A stretch of 43,144 nucleotides of DNA from Roseivirga sp. UBA6061. Its GTDB lineage: Bacteria > Bacteroidota > Bacteroidia > Cytophagales > Cyclobacteriaceae. The DNA lies in NCBI GenBank assembly GCA_002427745.1, contig DIYF01000098.1, positions 1-43,144 on the forward strand, given 5' to 3'. Below the pieces are notes generated by a model that did no database searches, was not told the DNA's origin, and saw only the letters and a program-made list of their open reading frames with translations. Positions 23,911 to 32,618 of this stretch are shown here, piece after piece (the stretch's first letter is position 1; each line of letters opens with the position of its first letter). The position numbers and the translations under genes are program-made.

Positions 23911-24570
23911 ATGAAAAAACTCAAAGACATGAACCGTTTCAAATACACTTTTTTACTGGCCGCACTGATGGTAGTTTTTATTTCCTGCGAGGAAGAAGAG
24001 ACTTTCATAATCCCTGAAGTTGACGCATTGAATGTAGAAGACTCAGAGCTTGCTCATGCCGGCCTGGCCAGATTCAGTGATATAAGAGAGTATTACACCG
24101 ATACTATTATTCACAGATACATACAATACAACATGACCCTTTCTTCTGAAGCATTGAAAATGGTGCGTGTAGAAGATAAGGATTTCTGGGAGACTCACAA
24201 ACCAATCTCTCAGCTGGAAATGACGAATATGAAATTGTGGTTGGTTTCACCGGTAGTGGTGCCACAGGGAACGGCAGATGAGAATTTTCTGGGTGAAGGT
24301 ACTGAGAGATTGTTCAGAATGACGGATGAAGGTCCTGGTGAGCCGGAGACATCTTACCGTATTATCGATGGATCATATTGGATGCAGAATTACTCAAATC
24401 TGCATGATTACTTCAGCTACAAGGTCACCGGAGGAACAGTTAAGGTTACCGGAACACTCCCCAGGTTGAAACTGGTCTTTAATCTGCAAATGGAAGCCTC
24501 TATTACTAAAAAGCGAGGTACACTCGAGGGAGAACTGGAACTGGATTTCCAGGTACTGGAAAACAGATAG
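23911..24570 (+). CDS. Lipoprotein, paralogue 1 of a tandem pair
   Basis: A 219-aa protein of unknown function with a lipoprotein signal ending VFISC. Start could be ATG 23911 or the in-frame ATG at 23929 (MNRFKYTFLLAALM), which gives a more typical 20-residue signal. The mature part contains the shared features of the pair: NMTLSSEALKMV, a DFW, LVSPVVVPQGTADENFLG, a shared YF, GGTVKVTGTLPRLKLVFNLQME, RGTLEGELELDFQVLENR. These align from end to end with the next gene. Likely a secreted beta-rich lipoprotein family. Confidence 0.82.
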   Translation: MKKLKDMNRFKYTFLLAALMVVFISCEEEETFIIPEVDALNVEDSELAHAGLARFSDIREYYTDTIIHRYIQYNMTLSSEALKMVRVEDKDFWETHKPISQLEMTNMKLWLVSPVVVPQGTADENFLGEGTERLFRMTDEGPGEPETSYRIIDGSYWMQNYSNLHDYFSYKVTGGTVKVTGTLPRLKLVFNLQMEASITKKRGTLEGELELDFQVLENR

Positions 24571-24743
24571 AAGCCGCTGTCTTCCTGAGTCAAAATCCTG
24601 CTGAACGCTATTCAGAAGATTTTATAAAGAGTCGTTGTTCTTCATGGCTTCATTTCACCTGATGAAAGTGTCATTTCACTCTTTCTGTTCAATCTACTTT
24701 GGCTCTCACGGGTTAATAAAATGTCAAAACTAAAAAGTATCGT

Positions 24744-25400
24744 ATGCGCAACACTAATCGACTTTTACTCGCTTTAATATGTCTTATTGTGGCTTCATTG
24801 TCTTGCAAAAATGATGATGATGATGACACTCCACCGGAAGTAATGACAGATGAAACGCTGGAAGTGCTTGATTACAGAATCGTGAACGGGGCTATGGCCA
24901 GAGTGGAAGATTTTGTGATAAAGGACCTTACCTCGCCCGATCCTACCCATGTAAACTACGGTGTGATTCTTACCTCTGAGCAACTGGAGCAGGTGCAGTA
25001 TGGAGATAAAATGTTTTGGCAGTATGATGAGGATAACCTGAGCAATAGGGTAGTGGGGGTTGTTTTTAATCTGTATTCGCCCATCGTGGTACAAGAGGGA
25101 ACAGCCGCTCAGAACATTCTGGGAGGAGCCGATGAGCGTACCTTCACCATGGCAGCCGACCCGGTAAACAACTCTGAAGGTGATTACCTGTTTGACGGAG
25201 CGAGCTTTGCCGTTCTGGACTCAGAAGACTTTGATAACAGCCGGTCGTATTTTGCTACAGAGGGAACAATCAAGGTGAAGGGGACTTTCCCCGATCTTGA
25301 AATGACATTTGACCTCTTACTGGAAGATGATGTACGCCAACTGATTGGCCGCCTGCAAGGTACCATAGAGCTTACGTATCAGGTGATAGAAAACAGGTAG
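24744..25400 (+). CDS. Lipoprotein, paralogue 2 of a tandem pair
   Basis: A 218-aa protein with lipoprotein signal MRNTNRLLLALICLIVASLSC, then an acidic run KNDDDDDTPPE that may act as a surface-export tag as in other Bacteroidota lipoproteins. It is clearly related to the upstream gene: ILTSEQLEQV, LYSPIVVQEGTAAQNILGG, EGTIKVKGTFPDLEMTFDLLLE and GRLQGTIELTYQVIENR. The two share an identical ENR ending and almost equal lengths, so they arose by tandem duplication and have since diverged. Function unknown. Confidence 0.82.
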   Translation: MRNTNRLLLALICLIVASLSCKNDDDDDTPPEVMTDETLEVLDYRIVNGAMARVEDFVIKDLTSPDPTHVNYGVILTSEQLEQVQYGDKMFWQYDEDNLSNRVVGVVFNLYSPIVVQEGTAAQNILGGADERTFTMAADPVNNSEGDYLFDGASFAVLDSEDFDNSRSYFATEGTIKVKGTFPDLEMTFDLLLEDDVRQLIGRLQGTIELTYQVIENR

Positions 25401-25420
25401 AACACCCGAGACTTCACCGG

Positions 25421-25720
25421 TCAGGCCTGACTGAATTTTGCGGTTTTATCAGTGCTGAATACATCACTTCCGCTTTTGGCATGTAAGCGGATATTGATGA
25501 CGAGTTCGTCTGATTTTGTGAGTGCCAGCTGATACAGTTGATCTACCAGGTGCATAATCTCACGGTACTTACCTTCCAGTATGGTTTCAAAGGCAGTCAC
25601 CTGATAAGTAATGCCCGATTGCCGGATTAAACCGATGCATTCATCAATAATGGCGTAGCATGATTTGGCTTCTGCAATGGGGACAATCTGTATGCCCAGG
25701 TTGATTTGGTTTTCAGTCAT
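25421..25720 (-). CDS. MTH1187/YkoF-type thiamine-binding family protein
   Basis: A 99-aa protein of the MTH1187/YkoF (UPF0045) superfamily: INLGIQIVPI at the start, AIIDECIGLIRQSGITYQVTAFETILEG, and a second half with LVINIRLHAKSGSD. Members form ferredoxin-like tetramers and some bind thiamine; no thiamine genes are nearby. It is convergent with the lipoprotein pair. Confidence 0.85.
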   Translation of the reverse strand: MTENQINLGIQIVPIAEAKSCYAIIDECIGLIRQSGITYQVTAFETILEGKYREIMHLVDQLYQLALTKSDELVINIRLHAKSGSDVFSTDKTAKFSQA

Positions 25721-25904
25721 TGTTCGTTCCGGTATGGTGCAACCTATCTATTTTGTGCCGTCTTAGCAAGACCGGAACAGGGTAGGTTTGATATGGTTAT
25801 CCTGATAAATAATAGCTGTATGCCACGAATGTGTACAGACCTTCGACAGGAAGTTTTGATATATAGTATTATCTGTTTAGTATAGATGTACTATTGTTTG
25901 ATCA

Positions 25905-26222
25905 ATGAAGTACCGCAATTTTTGGTGTCAGTTAAAAGTCACTGATCAGCTCATTTCTTATAGGGTAAACGGACTTTTCAGACCTTTGGCAAGGCTAAAA
26001 CTTTTTAACCACAGAGTGGAGTTACCCATGAATATTGTAATAGGCTATGAAGTCAAGCCTTATCTGGGCTTTCTGAAAGGAGTGATACTCTACATTAAAA
26101 CAGGAAGGAATCAGGACAAGGTGCGGAAGCTCAATCCCATTAATATCACCTTCTTGCCCGGGGAATTCAGAAAGCGACTGATTGCAAATCTTGACCGTCA
26201 GGTTCGGGCTTTTCAGCTCTGA
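25905..26222 (+). CDS. Small protein of unknown function
   Basis: A 105-aa basic protein I do not recognise (MKYRNFWCQLKVTDQLISYR..., RVELPMNIVIGYEVKPYLGFLKGVILYIK). No signal peptide or membrane helix. It is preceded by an A/T-rich region and ends 10 bp before the convergent trmN6 stop. Coding status rests on an open frame with plausible composition and no competing gene. Confidence 0.55.
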   Translation: MKYRNFWCQLKVTDQLISYRVNGLFRPLARLKLFNHRVELPMNIVIGYEVKPYLGFLKGVILYIKTGRNQDKVRKLNPINITFLPGEFRKRLIANLDRQVRAFQL

Positions 26223-26231
26223 TACATGATG

Positions 26232-27002
26232 TCAGAGGTGCAGGTAATAGGGGCTGAGTAGCTCAGTAAATCTCTCTGAGTAAGGTGCTGCCCCCTGGTG
26301 AATGTGCAGGGTTTCCGACTTCGGGCTTTTCAATTTATTTCTCCCGAAAGCACTGATTCTTCTGAAGGGAGGTTTTCCTGCTTTATGATAAACCGTGACC
26401 TCTTGCTGCGGGAATAATCCTGCTTTTTTCATTTCCTCAGTAAAAACAGACATCTCATAGTCTGGCAGGAGCACAAAACAGAGCCCGTTCGGGGAGAGGA
26501 GTGCATTAACTCCTGCGGGCAGTAATTTTAACAGAGAGTCCTCGTCATGAAGAGCCTTATTTTTTGCCATATCTTTCCCCCTAAGGTGATGGCTAAAGAA
26601 AGGAGGGTTGCTTACGATGAGATCATAAGTGCTCAAAGGCTTTTGGGCTGAGGTGTTGTCTGGGCCAGTCGCGGTGTCTCTCTTTTCTAGAAAATCCTCA
26701 AAGGAGGTGTGGTGCAGCTTTAGCTGTTCAGACCATGGAGAGGTCTCAAAGTTAGATGCAGCTTGCTTAGAGGCCTGTTCGTCAATTTCGATCGCATGAA
26801 TATGACCAGGGACTACCTGCGCCATCATCAAACTTAGCAGACCTGTACCTGTACCGATATCCAGAATAGTCTCTGGAGCTTGCGTTTGTTGAAGGTGCTC
26901 TGCTATGATCGCTCCAAAGAGACAACCATCAGTGGTGACTTTCATGCCGCACTGATCCTGATGGATGGTGAACTCTTTAAACCTGAAAAAGCTGTTGGCC
27001 AT
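26232..27002 (-). CDS. trmN6: tRNA1(Val) (adenine-37-N6)-methyltransferase
   Basis: A 256-aa SAM-dependent enzyme of the YfiC/TrmN6 family. It starts with FFRFKEFTIHQDQCGMKVTTDGCLFGA, the family N-terminus. The SAM loop is ILDIGTGTGLLSL and the catalytic N6-adenine motif is DLIVSNPPFFSHHL. Typical length. A (GTTGAAT)n repeat lies just upstream. Confidence 0.93.
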   Translation of the reverse strand: MANSFFRFKEFTIHQDQCGMKVTTDGCLFGAIIAEHLQQTQAPETILDIGTGTGLLSLMMAQVVPGHIHAIEIDEQASKQAASNFETSPWSEQLKLHHTSFEDFLEKRDTATGPDNTSAQKPLSTYDLIVSNPPFFSHHLRGKDMAKNKALHDEDSLLKLLPAGVNALLSPNGLCFVLLPDYEMSVFTEEMKKAGLFPQQEVTVYHKAGKPPFRRISAFGRNKLKSPKSETLHIHQGAAPYSERFTELLSPYYLHL

Positions 27003-27037
27003 GGGGCGCCTTAAGTGGTGGATGTTGAGTTATAAAT

Positions 27038-27065
27038 GTTGAATGTTGAATGTTGAATGTTGAAT
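27038..27065. repeat. Tandem heptamer repeat GTTGAAT x4
   Basis: Four perfect GTTGAAT units at 27038-27065, followed by degenerate units (TGTGAATGTTCAGTGATGAAT). It lies in the spacer between trmN6 and rnhA, 36 bp upstream of the trmN6 start codon. Similar words recur at 30202-30246. Confidence 0.85.
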
Positions 27066-27143
27066 TGTGAATGTTCAGTGATGAATTTGTGATGACAGCT
27101 TTTTATGGATAATCCATCAGGCACCATTCAGTATTTTCGGCTT

Positions 27144-27605
27144 TCAGACATCATTCACCCCATTCTCAAAGGCAACATCCACCTTGTGGTCCCCGCTTTC
27201 GGCCGCCATTACAGCCAATTGGTCGCAACGCTCATTTTCAGGTATACCGGCATGTCCCTTTACCCACTGAAACTTCACTCTGTGCACCTTGTAAATCTCG
27301 GCAAACTGCATCCATAAATCTTTATTCTTTTTGCCTTTGAAACCTTTCTTAATCCAGCCCCAGAGCCAGCCTTTTTCCACAGAATCAATCACATATTTGG
27401 AGTCAGAATATACAGTGACAGGGGTGTTGGGCTTCTTGAGCGCCTGTAGTCCTTTGATCACTGCGAGTAGTTCCATACGGTTGTTGGTGGTGGAGCGATA
27501 ACCCTGTGACATTTCTTTGCGCAGGTCTTTGTACTTTAAAACGATGCCATATCCACCGGGACCCGGGTTGCCCAGTGATGAGCCATCGGTATAGATTGTA
27601 ACCAT
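27144..27605 (-). CDS. rnhA: Ribonuclease HI
   Basis: A 153-aa enzyme that degrades the RNA strand of RNA-DNA hybrids. The catalytic set is present: Asp 7 (YTDGSS), Glu 45 (NRMELLAV), Asp 68 (VYSDSKY), His 118 (VKGHAG) and Asp 128 (NERCDQLA). It includes the basic handle region WLWGWIKKGFKGKKNK. Length matches bacterial RNase HI. Confidence 0.96.
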   Translation of the reverse strand: MVTIYTDGSSLGNPGPGGYGIVLKYKDLRKEMSQGYRSTTNNRMELLAVIKGLQALKKPNTPVTVYSDSKYVIDSVEKGWLWGWIKKGFKGKKNKDLWMQFAEIYKVHRVKFQWVKGHAGIPENERCDQLAVMAAESGDHKVDVAFENGVNDV

Positions 27606-27719
27606 ATTCCTTTTCTGTTCTTCTGACTAATCGGGCTGCAAGTTAGAAGTAAACCGGCAGTTTAAAAGCAGATGATGCGGCATAAAGTATTTAAGAAATG
27701 ATGTCGCGCAGACAGGTGC

Positions 27720-28385
27720 CTAGCGGTGGGCTGTAAAGATCTTCTCCATAGCACTTTGCAGAAAGACAAAGCTGGGCAGGTTGGAGTACTGACTCTGCAG
27801 TTTATCAAAAGTACGCTGATAAAGGTTCAGGACAGGTTTTTTGCCCAGAGTAGGGCCCAGGGTGTCAAATAGTTCAGTGGGCATGTTCAACACCTGTATC
27901 TGGTTAGACATATCAGCATCTTCGCCAAAAGACATTTTACAGGCCTGGAAACATTCTTCTACTCTTCTGAAGCGCTCAGTCAGCTTCTTCGTTTGGCCGT
28001 ACACTTCCATAATTCTGCTGAGTACCTCAGTGAGAAAGAAGCAAGACATGGCGCAGGGTTGCCTGTCTGCCGGCATAAAAAAGACCACCACCTGGTCGAG
28101 TGTAGCCAGAAAGGGGAATTTAGTTCTGAATTTCCGCCTGAACTCTTTTAGTCGCATTTCTCCTTCCGTATCCAGGAAGAAGCCTTCCAGGTCATTGTAA
28201 AGGGCCGGAAAATTAAAGAGCTTCAGTCGATTGCTTGCGGCCAGAAAATCCTCCAGGTCTTCAGCAAAGGGAACGGTTATGTCAGAGTTGGTGAGTTCAT
28301 CATCTACAAATACACCAAAACCCGTGAGCTCAAAATCGAGCTCACGGGTGAGAATAGGTGTTTTTATCAATGATTCCAGCGCCAA
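27720..28385 (-). CDS. Cytosolic protein of unknown function
   Basis: About 221 aa, no family recognised. The frame has no ATG near the start: TTG 28385 or TTG 28370 must serve. There is no signal peptide. The sequence is mixed alpha/beta with a helical C-terminal half (LFDTLGPTLGKKPVLNLYQRTFDKLQSQY). Codons 13-22 encode a perfect 12-bp inverted repeat (28320-28349). It begins 4 bp after the small membrane protein gene, suggesting one operon with aroQ upstream. Confidence 0.75.
   Translation of the reverse strand: MALESLIKTPILTRELDFELTGFGVFVDDELTNSDITVPFAEDLEDFLAASNRLKLFNFPALYNDLEGFFLDTEGEMRLKEFRRKFRTKFPFLATLDQVVVFFMPADRQPCAMSCFFLTEVLSRIMEVYGQTKKLTERFRRVEECFQACKMSFGEDADMSNQIQVLNMPTELFDTLGPTLGKKPVLNLYQRTFDKLQSQYSNLPSFVFLQSAMEKIFTAHR
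28320..28349 (-). other. Perfect 12-bp hairpin inside a coding region, followed by TTTT
   Basis: ACCCGTGAGCTC (28320-28331) and GAGCTCACGGGT (28338-28349) are exact complements around a 6-nt loop. Read in the sense of the gene on the minus strand, the stem ends in GGGT and runs into TTTTGG, so it looks like a weak intrinsic terminator or an RNA structure about 36-65 nt into the reading frame. Confidence 0.6.
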
Positions 28386-28389
28386 AGAC

Positions 28390-28794
28390 TTAGAGGCCGC
28401 TGGCTTTGTATATTTTCAAAAATCCGAGTGCAGAAAGTCCCCAGGTAGCGATAAGTGCTACAAACCAGGCCCCTCGTCCAGCAACTTCGCCCAGTAGTGT
28501 ATTAAAGAGATTAAATCCATAGATCTGATCTACCTGCATGTGGAGGTGACCCACCGCCATGATCAGAAAGCCCCAGGCCAGGAGCTGCATGCCTGCACCG
28601 AATTTTCCTCCTTTGAGTCTTTTGGCCACAAGGAAGCTGAATACAATCGCAATCAGAAGGAAAGGAAGTTCTACCAGGCCGAATACTTCATTAAAACCAC
28701 CATCTCCTCCATGTGACTGAGCTGATGCCGGTAACGAAACAATACTGAGTATAGCCATTAAGGCCAGTACGAAAAATGGTTTACGTTTAAGCAT
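28390..28794 (-). CDS. Small membrane protein of unknown function
   Basis: A 134-aa protein with a signal-peptide-like start (MLKRKPFFVLALMAILSIVSLPASAQ). A short Gly/His segment (SHGGDGG) follows, then three hydrophobic helices (VELPFLLIAIVFSFLVA, LLAWGFLIMAVGHLHM, WFVALIATWGLSALGFL). The helix-borne histidines in GHLHMQVDQ might bind metal or haem, which is speculation. It sits between aroQ and the unknown gene at 27720. Confidence 0.8.
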   Translation of the reverse strand: MLKRKPFFVLALMAILSIVSLPASAQSHGGDGGFNEVFGLVELPFLLIAIVFSFLVAKRLKGGKFGAGMQLLAWGFLIMAVGHLHMQVDQIYGFNLFNTLLGEVAGRGAWFVALIATWGLSALGFLKIYKASGL

Positions 28795-28833
28795 AGTTTT
28801 GTGTTTAAGGTTGATTATTTCTTGCTATTTGTT

Positions 28834-29256
28834 TTATAAATGATCTCTGAGATAGGTCAGTCCCATATCGTAGCCGGCCAGTCCGAAACCGGTGATCAGA
28901 CCGGCACATTCCTTGGTGATCAGGCTCAGATGTCTGAACTCTTCCCGGGCATGAATGTTCGAAATATGTACTTCTACTACCGGGGTATTAATGGCCGCAA
29001 TGGCATCGGAGATGGCTACAGAGGTATGCGTATAGCCACCTCCATTAAAAACCACACCATCATAACTAAAGCCTACCTCATGAAATTTGTTGATAAGCTC
29101 TCCTTCCACATTGCTCTGGTAATACTCCAGCTCCATAGTGGGAAATTTCTCTTTCAACGTTTCAAAGTAAGCTTCAAAGCTCTGATCACCGTAAATGGTC
29201 TTTTCTCGGGTGCCCAACAGATTTAGGTTTGGGCCATTCATTATCATTACCTTCAT
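28834..29256 (-). CDS. aroQ: 3-dehydroquinate dehydratase, type II
   Basis: A 140-aa dodecameric-type enzyme of the shikimate pathway. Signature: MNGPNLNLLGTREKTIYG (catalytic Arg and Tyr lid), EYYQSNVEGELI, VFNGGGYTHTSVAI, VEVHISNIHAREEFRHLS (catalytic His). Start ATG 29256 is chosen over the TTG at 29262. It diverges from xerD with only 33 bp between the start codons. Confidence 0.96.
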   Translation of the reverse strand: MKVMIMNGPNLNLLGTREKTIYGDQSFEAYFETLKEKFPTMELEYYQSNVEGELINKFHEVGFSYDGVVFNGGGYTHTSVAISDAIAAINTPVVEVHISNIHAREEFRHLSLITKECAGLITGFGLAGYDMGLTYLRDHL

Positions 29257-29289
29257 GGGCAAATTGACTTCTTTAATTTAATTTTAGCA

Positions 29290-30189
29290 GTGGCTTGGGA
29301 TATCTATATACAGGAGTATGAAAACTACTTGAAGCTTGAACGCTCATTGTCTGAAAACTCTGTTGAGGCGTACGTTCATGATATTATAAAACTAAGACAG
29401 TTTCTTGAAATCACAAATTGCGACCTGAATCCTCTCCAAATTACAATCGTAGAGTTACAGAATTTCATAGAATACATCAATGAGCTGGGGATGACTCCAC
29501 ATTCCCAGGCAAGGATCATCTCGGGGCTCAAGTCCTTCTATAAATTTATGGTATATGAGGGTGAACTGGATAAGGATCCTACCACATTGCTGGAAGCTCC
29601 CAAACTGGGACGCAAGTTGCCGGATACACTCAATATTCATGAGATTGACAAGATTCTGGAGGCCATAGATCACTCTACGCCCCAGGGCATGCGTAACCGG
29701 GCCATGCTGGAAACCCTGTATAGTTCAGGCCTGAGGGTTTCGGAGCTTGTGAATCTGAAATTGTCCAATATCCTTTTTGATGTAGGCTTTCTCAGGGTAG
29801 TGGGAAAGGGAAACAAGGAACGCCTGGTGCCTGTTGGTAAGGAAGCCCTGAAGTTTATCAATATCTACCGGGACGAGGTGAGGGTACACCAGGAGATTCA
29901 GTCAGGACATGAGGCCTTTCTGTTTCTCAATCGCAGAGGCAAACAGCTTACCCGCCAAATGATCTTTATGGCGATCAAAGATCTGGTAGCAAAGGCCGGA
30001 CTCAACAAGAAGGTCAGTCCTCATACCTTCCGACACTCTTTTGCCACCCATTTGATTGAGGGAGGAGCAGACCTGAGGGCCGTGCAGGAAATGCTGGGAC
30101 ATGAATCTATTACCACAACAGAAATCTATACGCACCTCGATCGGGACTATCTGAAACAAGTAATCCAGGAATACCATCCGCGCAGCTAG
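29290..30189 (+). CDS. xerD: Site-specific tyrosine recombinase XerD
   Basis: A 299-aa recombinase for chromosome dimer resolution at dif. The N-terminal SAM-like core-binding domain is at 1-90 (YENYLKLERSLSENSVEAY). The catalytic set is complete: Arg in YSSGLRVSELVNL, Lys in VVGKGNKERLVP, HTFRHSFATHL, the His in LGHESITTT, and nucleophile Tyr in EIYTHLD. Start is GTG 29290. Length and gene context (beside aroQ) indicate the housekeeping enzyme rather than an integron or phage integrase. Confidence 0.94.
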   Translation: MAWDIYIQEYENYLKLERSLSENSVEAYVHDIIKLRQFLEITNCDLNPLQITIVELQNFIEYINELGMTPHSQARIISGLKSFYKFMVYEGELDKDPTTLLEAPKLGRKLPDTLNIHEIDKILEAIDHSTPQGMRNRAMLETLYSSGLRVSELVNLKLSNILFDVGFLRVVGKGNKERLVPVGKEALKFINIYRDEVRVHQEIQSGHEAFLFLNRRGKQLTRQMIFMAIKDLVAKAGLNKKVSPHTFRHSFATHLIEGGADLRAVQEMLGHESITTTEIYTHLDRDYLKQVIQEYHPRS

Positions 30190-30205
30190 AGGTTATACAA
30201 TGTTG

Positions 30206-30286
30206 AATGGTGAATGATGAATGTTCAATGTTGAATTTTGAATGTTGGGTGAAACAACTATCATTTATAATTCGTCATTCACCATT
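30206..30286. repeat. 17-bp inverted repeat with GTTGAAT-type words between xerD and corA
   Basis: AATGGTGAATGATGAAT (30206-30222) is mirrored by ATTCGTCATTCACCATT (30270-30286) with one G-T pair. The 47-bp loop contains TTCAATGTTGAATTTTGAATGTTG, the same word family as at 27038-27065. It occupies nearly all of the convergent gap between xerD and corA and may serve as a transcript end, though no T-tract is present. Confidence 0.75.
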
Positions 30287-30292
30287 TCATAC

Positions 30293-31405
30293 CTAAAGCC
30301 AGCGTTTCTTCCTGAAATAGAGTAACATACCGCCTGCCATGACGATCAGGGTTACCCAGAAAACAGGATAGCCATATCGGTTGTGAAGCTCCGGCATATA
30401 ATCGAAATTCATTCCGTAAATACCTGCCATAAAAGTGAGTGGAATGAACACCACAGAGAAAATGGTCAGCACCTTAAGAATATCATTCAGTTTGCTGCTC
30501 ATCTGAGAGTGGTAGGTGTTGAGGTTGTCGTTGATGGTCTCCCTGTTGAGTTCTATAGACTCATTTACATGGGTGATATGGTCAAGCAGGTCTTTGATGA
30601 AAGGTCTCGTCTTTTTATGTATCGTGCTGTGATGTGACCGGGAAAAGTTGTGAATGGCCTCTTTCAGTGGACGGGCATACTTCCGCAGGTAGTTGATTTC
30701 CTTTTTACTGGCATTAATTTCTGCGAGCATTTCTTTCTCAGTAGCATCTACCAGCCTAATCTCCTGTTCACTGATCTCTTCATCATAAATGGCCAGGATG
30801 GCCAGGTATTTATCCACAATCACATCTAAAAGAGCGAAAGCCAGGTAGTCTGAGTTTCTTGTTCTGATCTGTCCTTTCTTTTTGCGAAGTCTGTTTCTTA
30901 CGCCCTCAAAAACATCCCAGGGCTTTTCCTGAAAGGTGATGATGTAGTCCGGTCCTACCACAAAGCTCAGTTGTTCTGTGTCCAGCAGCCTGTTGGTGAT
31001 CTGAAGCATCTTGACCGAAATCATCAATTTGTCGTCAAACTCATCGAAGCTGGGGCGATGGTGTATGTTCATGATGTCTTCCAGGGCCAGATTATGCAGT
31101 GAAAAGCGTTCTCCGATTTGCTGAATCAGGCGGGCATCGTGAAGGCCTACTACATTGAGCCATAATACCCCTTCGTGCGGTTTTATCTTATCAAGTTCTC
31201 CCGGTGGCAGGTCATATTCCTGAATTTCCTGCTCATTGTATTGAATCACCTCCAGCTTTACATCCAGGGAGGTTTCCTCACCTGTGTAAACGAGTGCTCC
31301 CGGCTCCATATGAAGTTTTTTGGAGGCAGCTGCTGCTTCGGTTTTCTTCCTGCGGATTCTTGAAAACAGAGATTTGGAAGTTTCAGAGGAGGTAGATTCT
31401 TTCAC
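30293..31405 (-). CDS. corA: CorA-family magnesium/cobalt transporter
   Basis: A 370-aa pentameric-type channel. It has a large cytoplasmic domain with EGVLWLNVVGLHDARLIQQIGERFSLHNLALEDIM, a long helix, and two C-terminal membrane helices. The selectivity motif GMN is in FMAGIYGMNFDYMPEL, and the protein ends with a basic tail (FRKKRWL). The N-terminal 40 residues are basic and variable. Likely Mg2+ uptake. Confidence 0.94.
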   Translation of the reverse strand: MKESTSSETSKSLFSRIRRKKTEAAAASKKLHMEPGALVYTGEETSLDVKLEVIQYNEQEIQEYDLPPGELDKIKPHEGVLWLNVVGLHDARLIQQIGERFSLHNLALEDIMNIHHRPSFDEFDDKLMISVKMLQITNRLLDTEQLSFVVGPDYIITFQEKPWDVFEGVRNRLRKKKGQIRTRNSDYLAFALLDVIVDKYLAILAIYDEEISEQEIRLVDATEKEMLAEINASKKEINYLRKYARPLKEAIHNFSRSHHSTIHKKTRPFIKDLLDHITHVNESIELNRETINDNLNTYHSQMSSKLNDILKVLTIFSVVFIPLTFMAGIYGMNFDYMPELHNRYGYPVFWVTLIVMAGGMLLYFRKKRWL

Positions 31406-31487
31406 GATCTGAGGTTTATCAAATTTAGCAGGCTCATTCTAAACATTTTTTTAATATGAAGCCTTATTTTTGCCGAAACTTAGTGCC

Positions 31488-32534
31488 TTGTACAAATCAA
31501 TAATTCGTCCTTTTCTTTTTACCAAACCCGCAGAAAAGGCTCACTACTTCACTTTCGGTCTGATCAGAAATCTCTTTAAGGTTCCCGGAGTACCCGCCAT
31601 CTTTCGGTCAATGTTCAACTATGAGCATCCATCTCTGGAAGTAGAGTGCTTTGGCTTGAAATTCAAAAATCCGGTAGGGCTGGCAGCAGGCTTTGATAAG
31701 GATGCAAAGCTTTTCAATGAGCTTTCGGCTCTGGGCTTCGGCTTTATAGAGATCGGAACACTTACTCCTAAAGGACAGGCAGGTAACCCTCAGCCACGTC
31801 TTTTTCGCCTTCCGGCAGATCAGAGCCTTATCAACCGCATGGGCTTCAACAATGAGGGAGTGGAAGGCGCGATAGAGCGACTTAAGCAGAAGAAAACCAA
31901 AGTTCTGATCGGTGGGAATATTGGCAAGAACAAGGTGACGCCCAATGAAAATGCCGGAGATGATTACCAGGCCTGCTTTCATGCCCTGCATGCTTATGTC
32001 GACTATTTTGTGGTGAACGTGAGCTCACCTAATACCCCCAATCTAAGAGCCCTGCAGGAAAAAGAGCCACTCAAAGCGCTACTGGGTTCACTTATGGAGG
32101 CTAATAAAGCCTACGATCATCAAAAGCCCATTCTGCTCAAGATTGCTCCGGACCTTACCAATGAGCAGTTGGATGATATCATTGAGATTGTAACCGAGAC
32201 AGGCATTGATGGTGTCATAGCTACCAATACCACGATCTCCAGAGAGGGCCTGAAGACAGACCAAAAGGAAGTGGAAGCGATTGGTGCCGGTGGGCTCAGT
32301 GGTAAAGCTGTGAGAGACCGCAGTACCGAGGTGATTCGTTACCTGCATGAAAAATCTGAGGGCAGTTTCCCCATTGTCGGGGTAGGAGGGATCAATACCG
32401 GAGAGGATGCCATCAGAAAACTGGAGGCTGGTGCTACCCTGGTGCAGGTGTATACCGGCTTCATTTATGAAGGTCCTGCCATGGTCAAAAATATCAATAA
32501 AGCCATCGTAAACTGGAAGCAGAAACGGGGCTAA
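31488..32534 (+). CDS. pyrD: Dihydroorotate dehydrogenase (quinone), class 2
   Basis: A 348-aa FMN enzyme of pyrimidine synthesis. The N-terminal membrane-associating helices mark it as class 2 ([23 protein letters not shown]). Motifs are [36 protein letters not shown] (catalytic Ser), [20 protein letters not shown] and VGVGGI. I place the start at TTG 31488 ([11 protein letters not shown]), as homologues begin this way; the longer frame starts at another TTG (31470). No ATG is available. Confidence 0.95.
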   Translation: MYKSIIRPFLFTKPAEKAHYFTFGLIRNLFKVPGVPAIFRSMFNYEHPSLEVECFGLKFKNPVGLAAGFDKDAKLFNELSALGFGFIEIGTLTPKGQAGNPQPRLFRLPADQSLINRMGFNNEGVEGAIERLKQKKTKVLIGGNIGKNKVTPNENAGDDYQACFHALHAYVDYFVVNVSSPNTPNLRALQEKEPLKALLGSLMEANKAYDHQKPILLKIAPDLTNEQLDDIIEIVTETGIDGVIATNTTISREGLKTDQKEVEAIGAGGLSGKAVRDRSTEVIRYLHEKSEGSFPIVGVGGINTGEDAIRKLEAGATLVQVYTGFIYEGPAMVKNINKAIVNWKQKRG

Positions 32535-32618
32535 AAGGCACTCAGAATAAATTTAATTCAACCCTGCTGATTAATAAAAATCGGTTAATTTCGTATTTAT
32601 AGGGATTACAACTTTTCA

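Noticed and set aside
27038..27065. Possible CRISPR-like array
   Set aside because: Units are 7 bp with no spacers and no cas genes nearby; a simple tandem repeat.
29290..30189. Tyrosine recombinase as evidence of an integrated element or integron
   Set aside because: Length, motifs and the aroQ neighbour fit housekeeping XerD; no att-like duplications or cargo genes seen.
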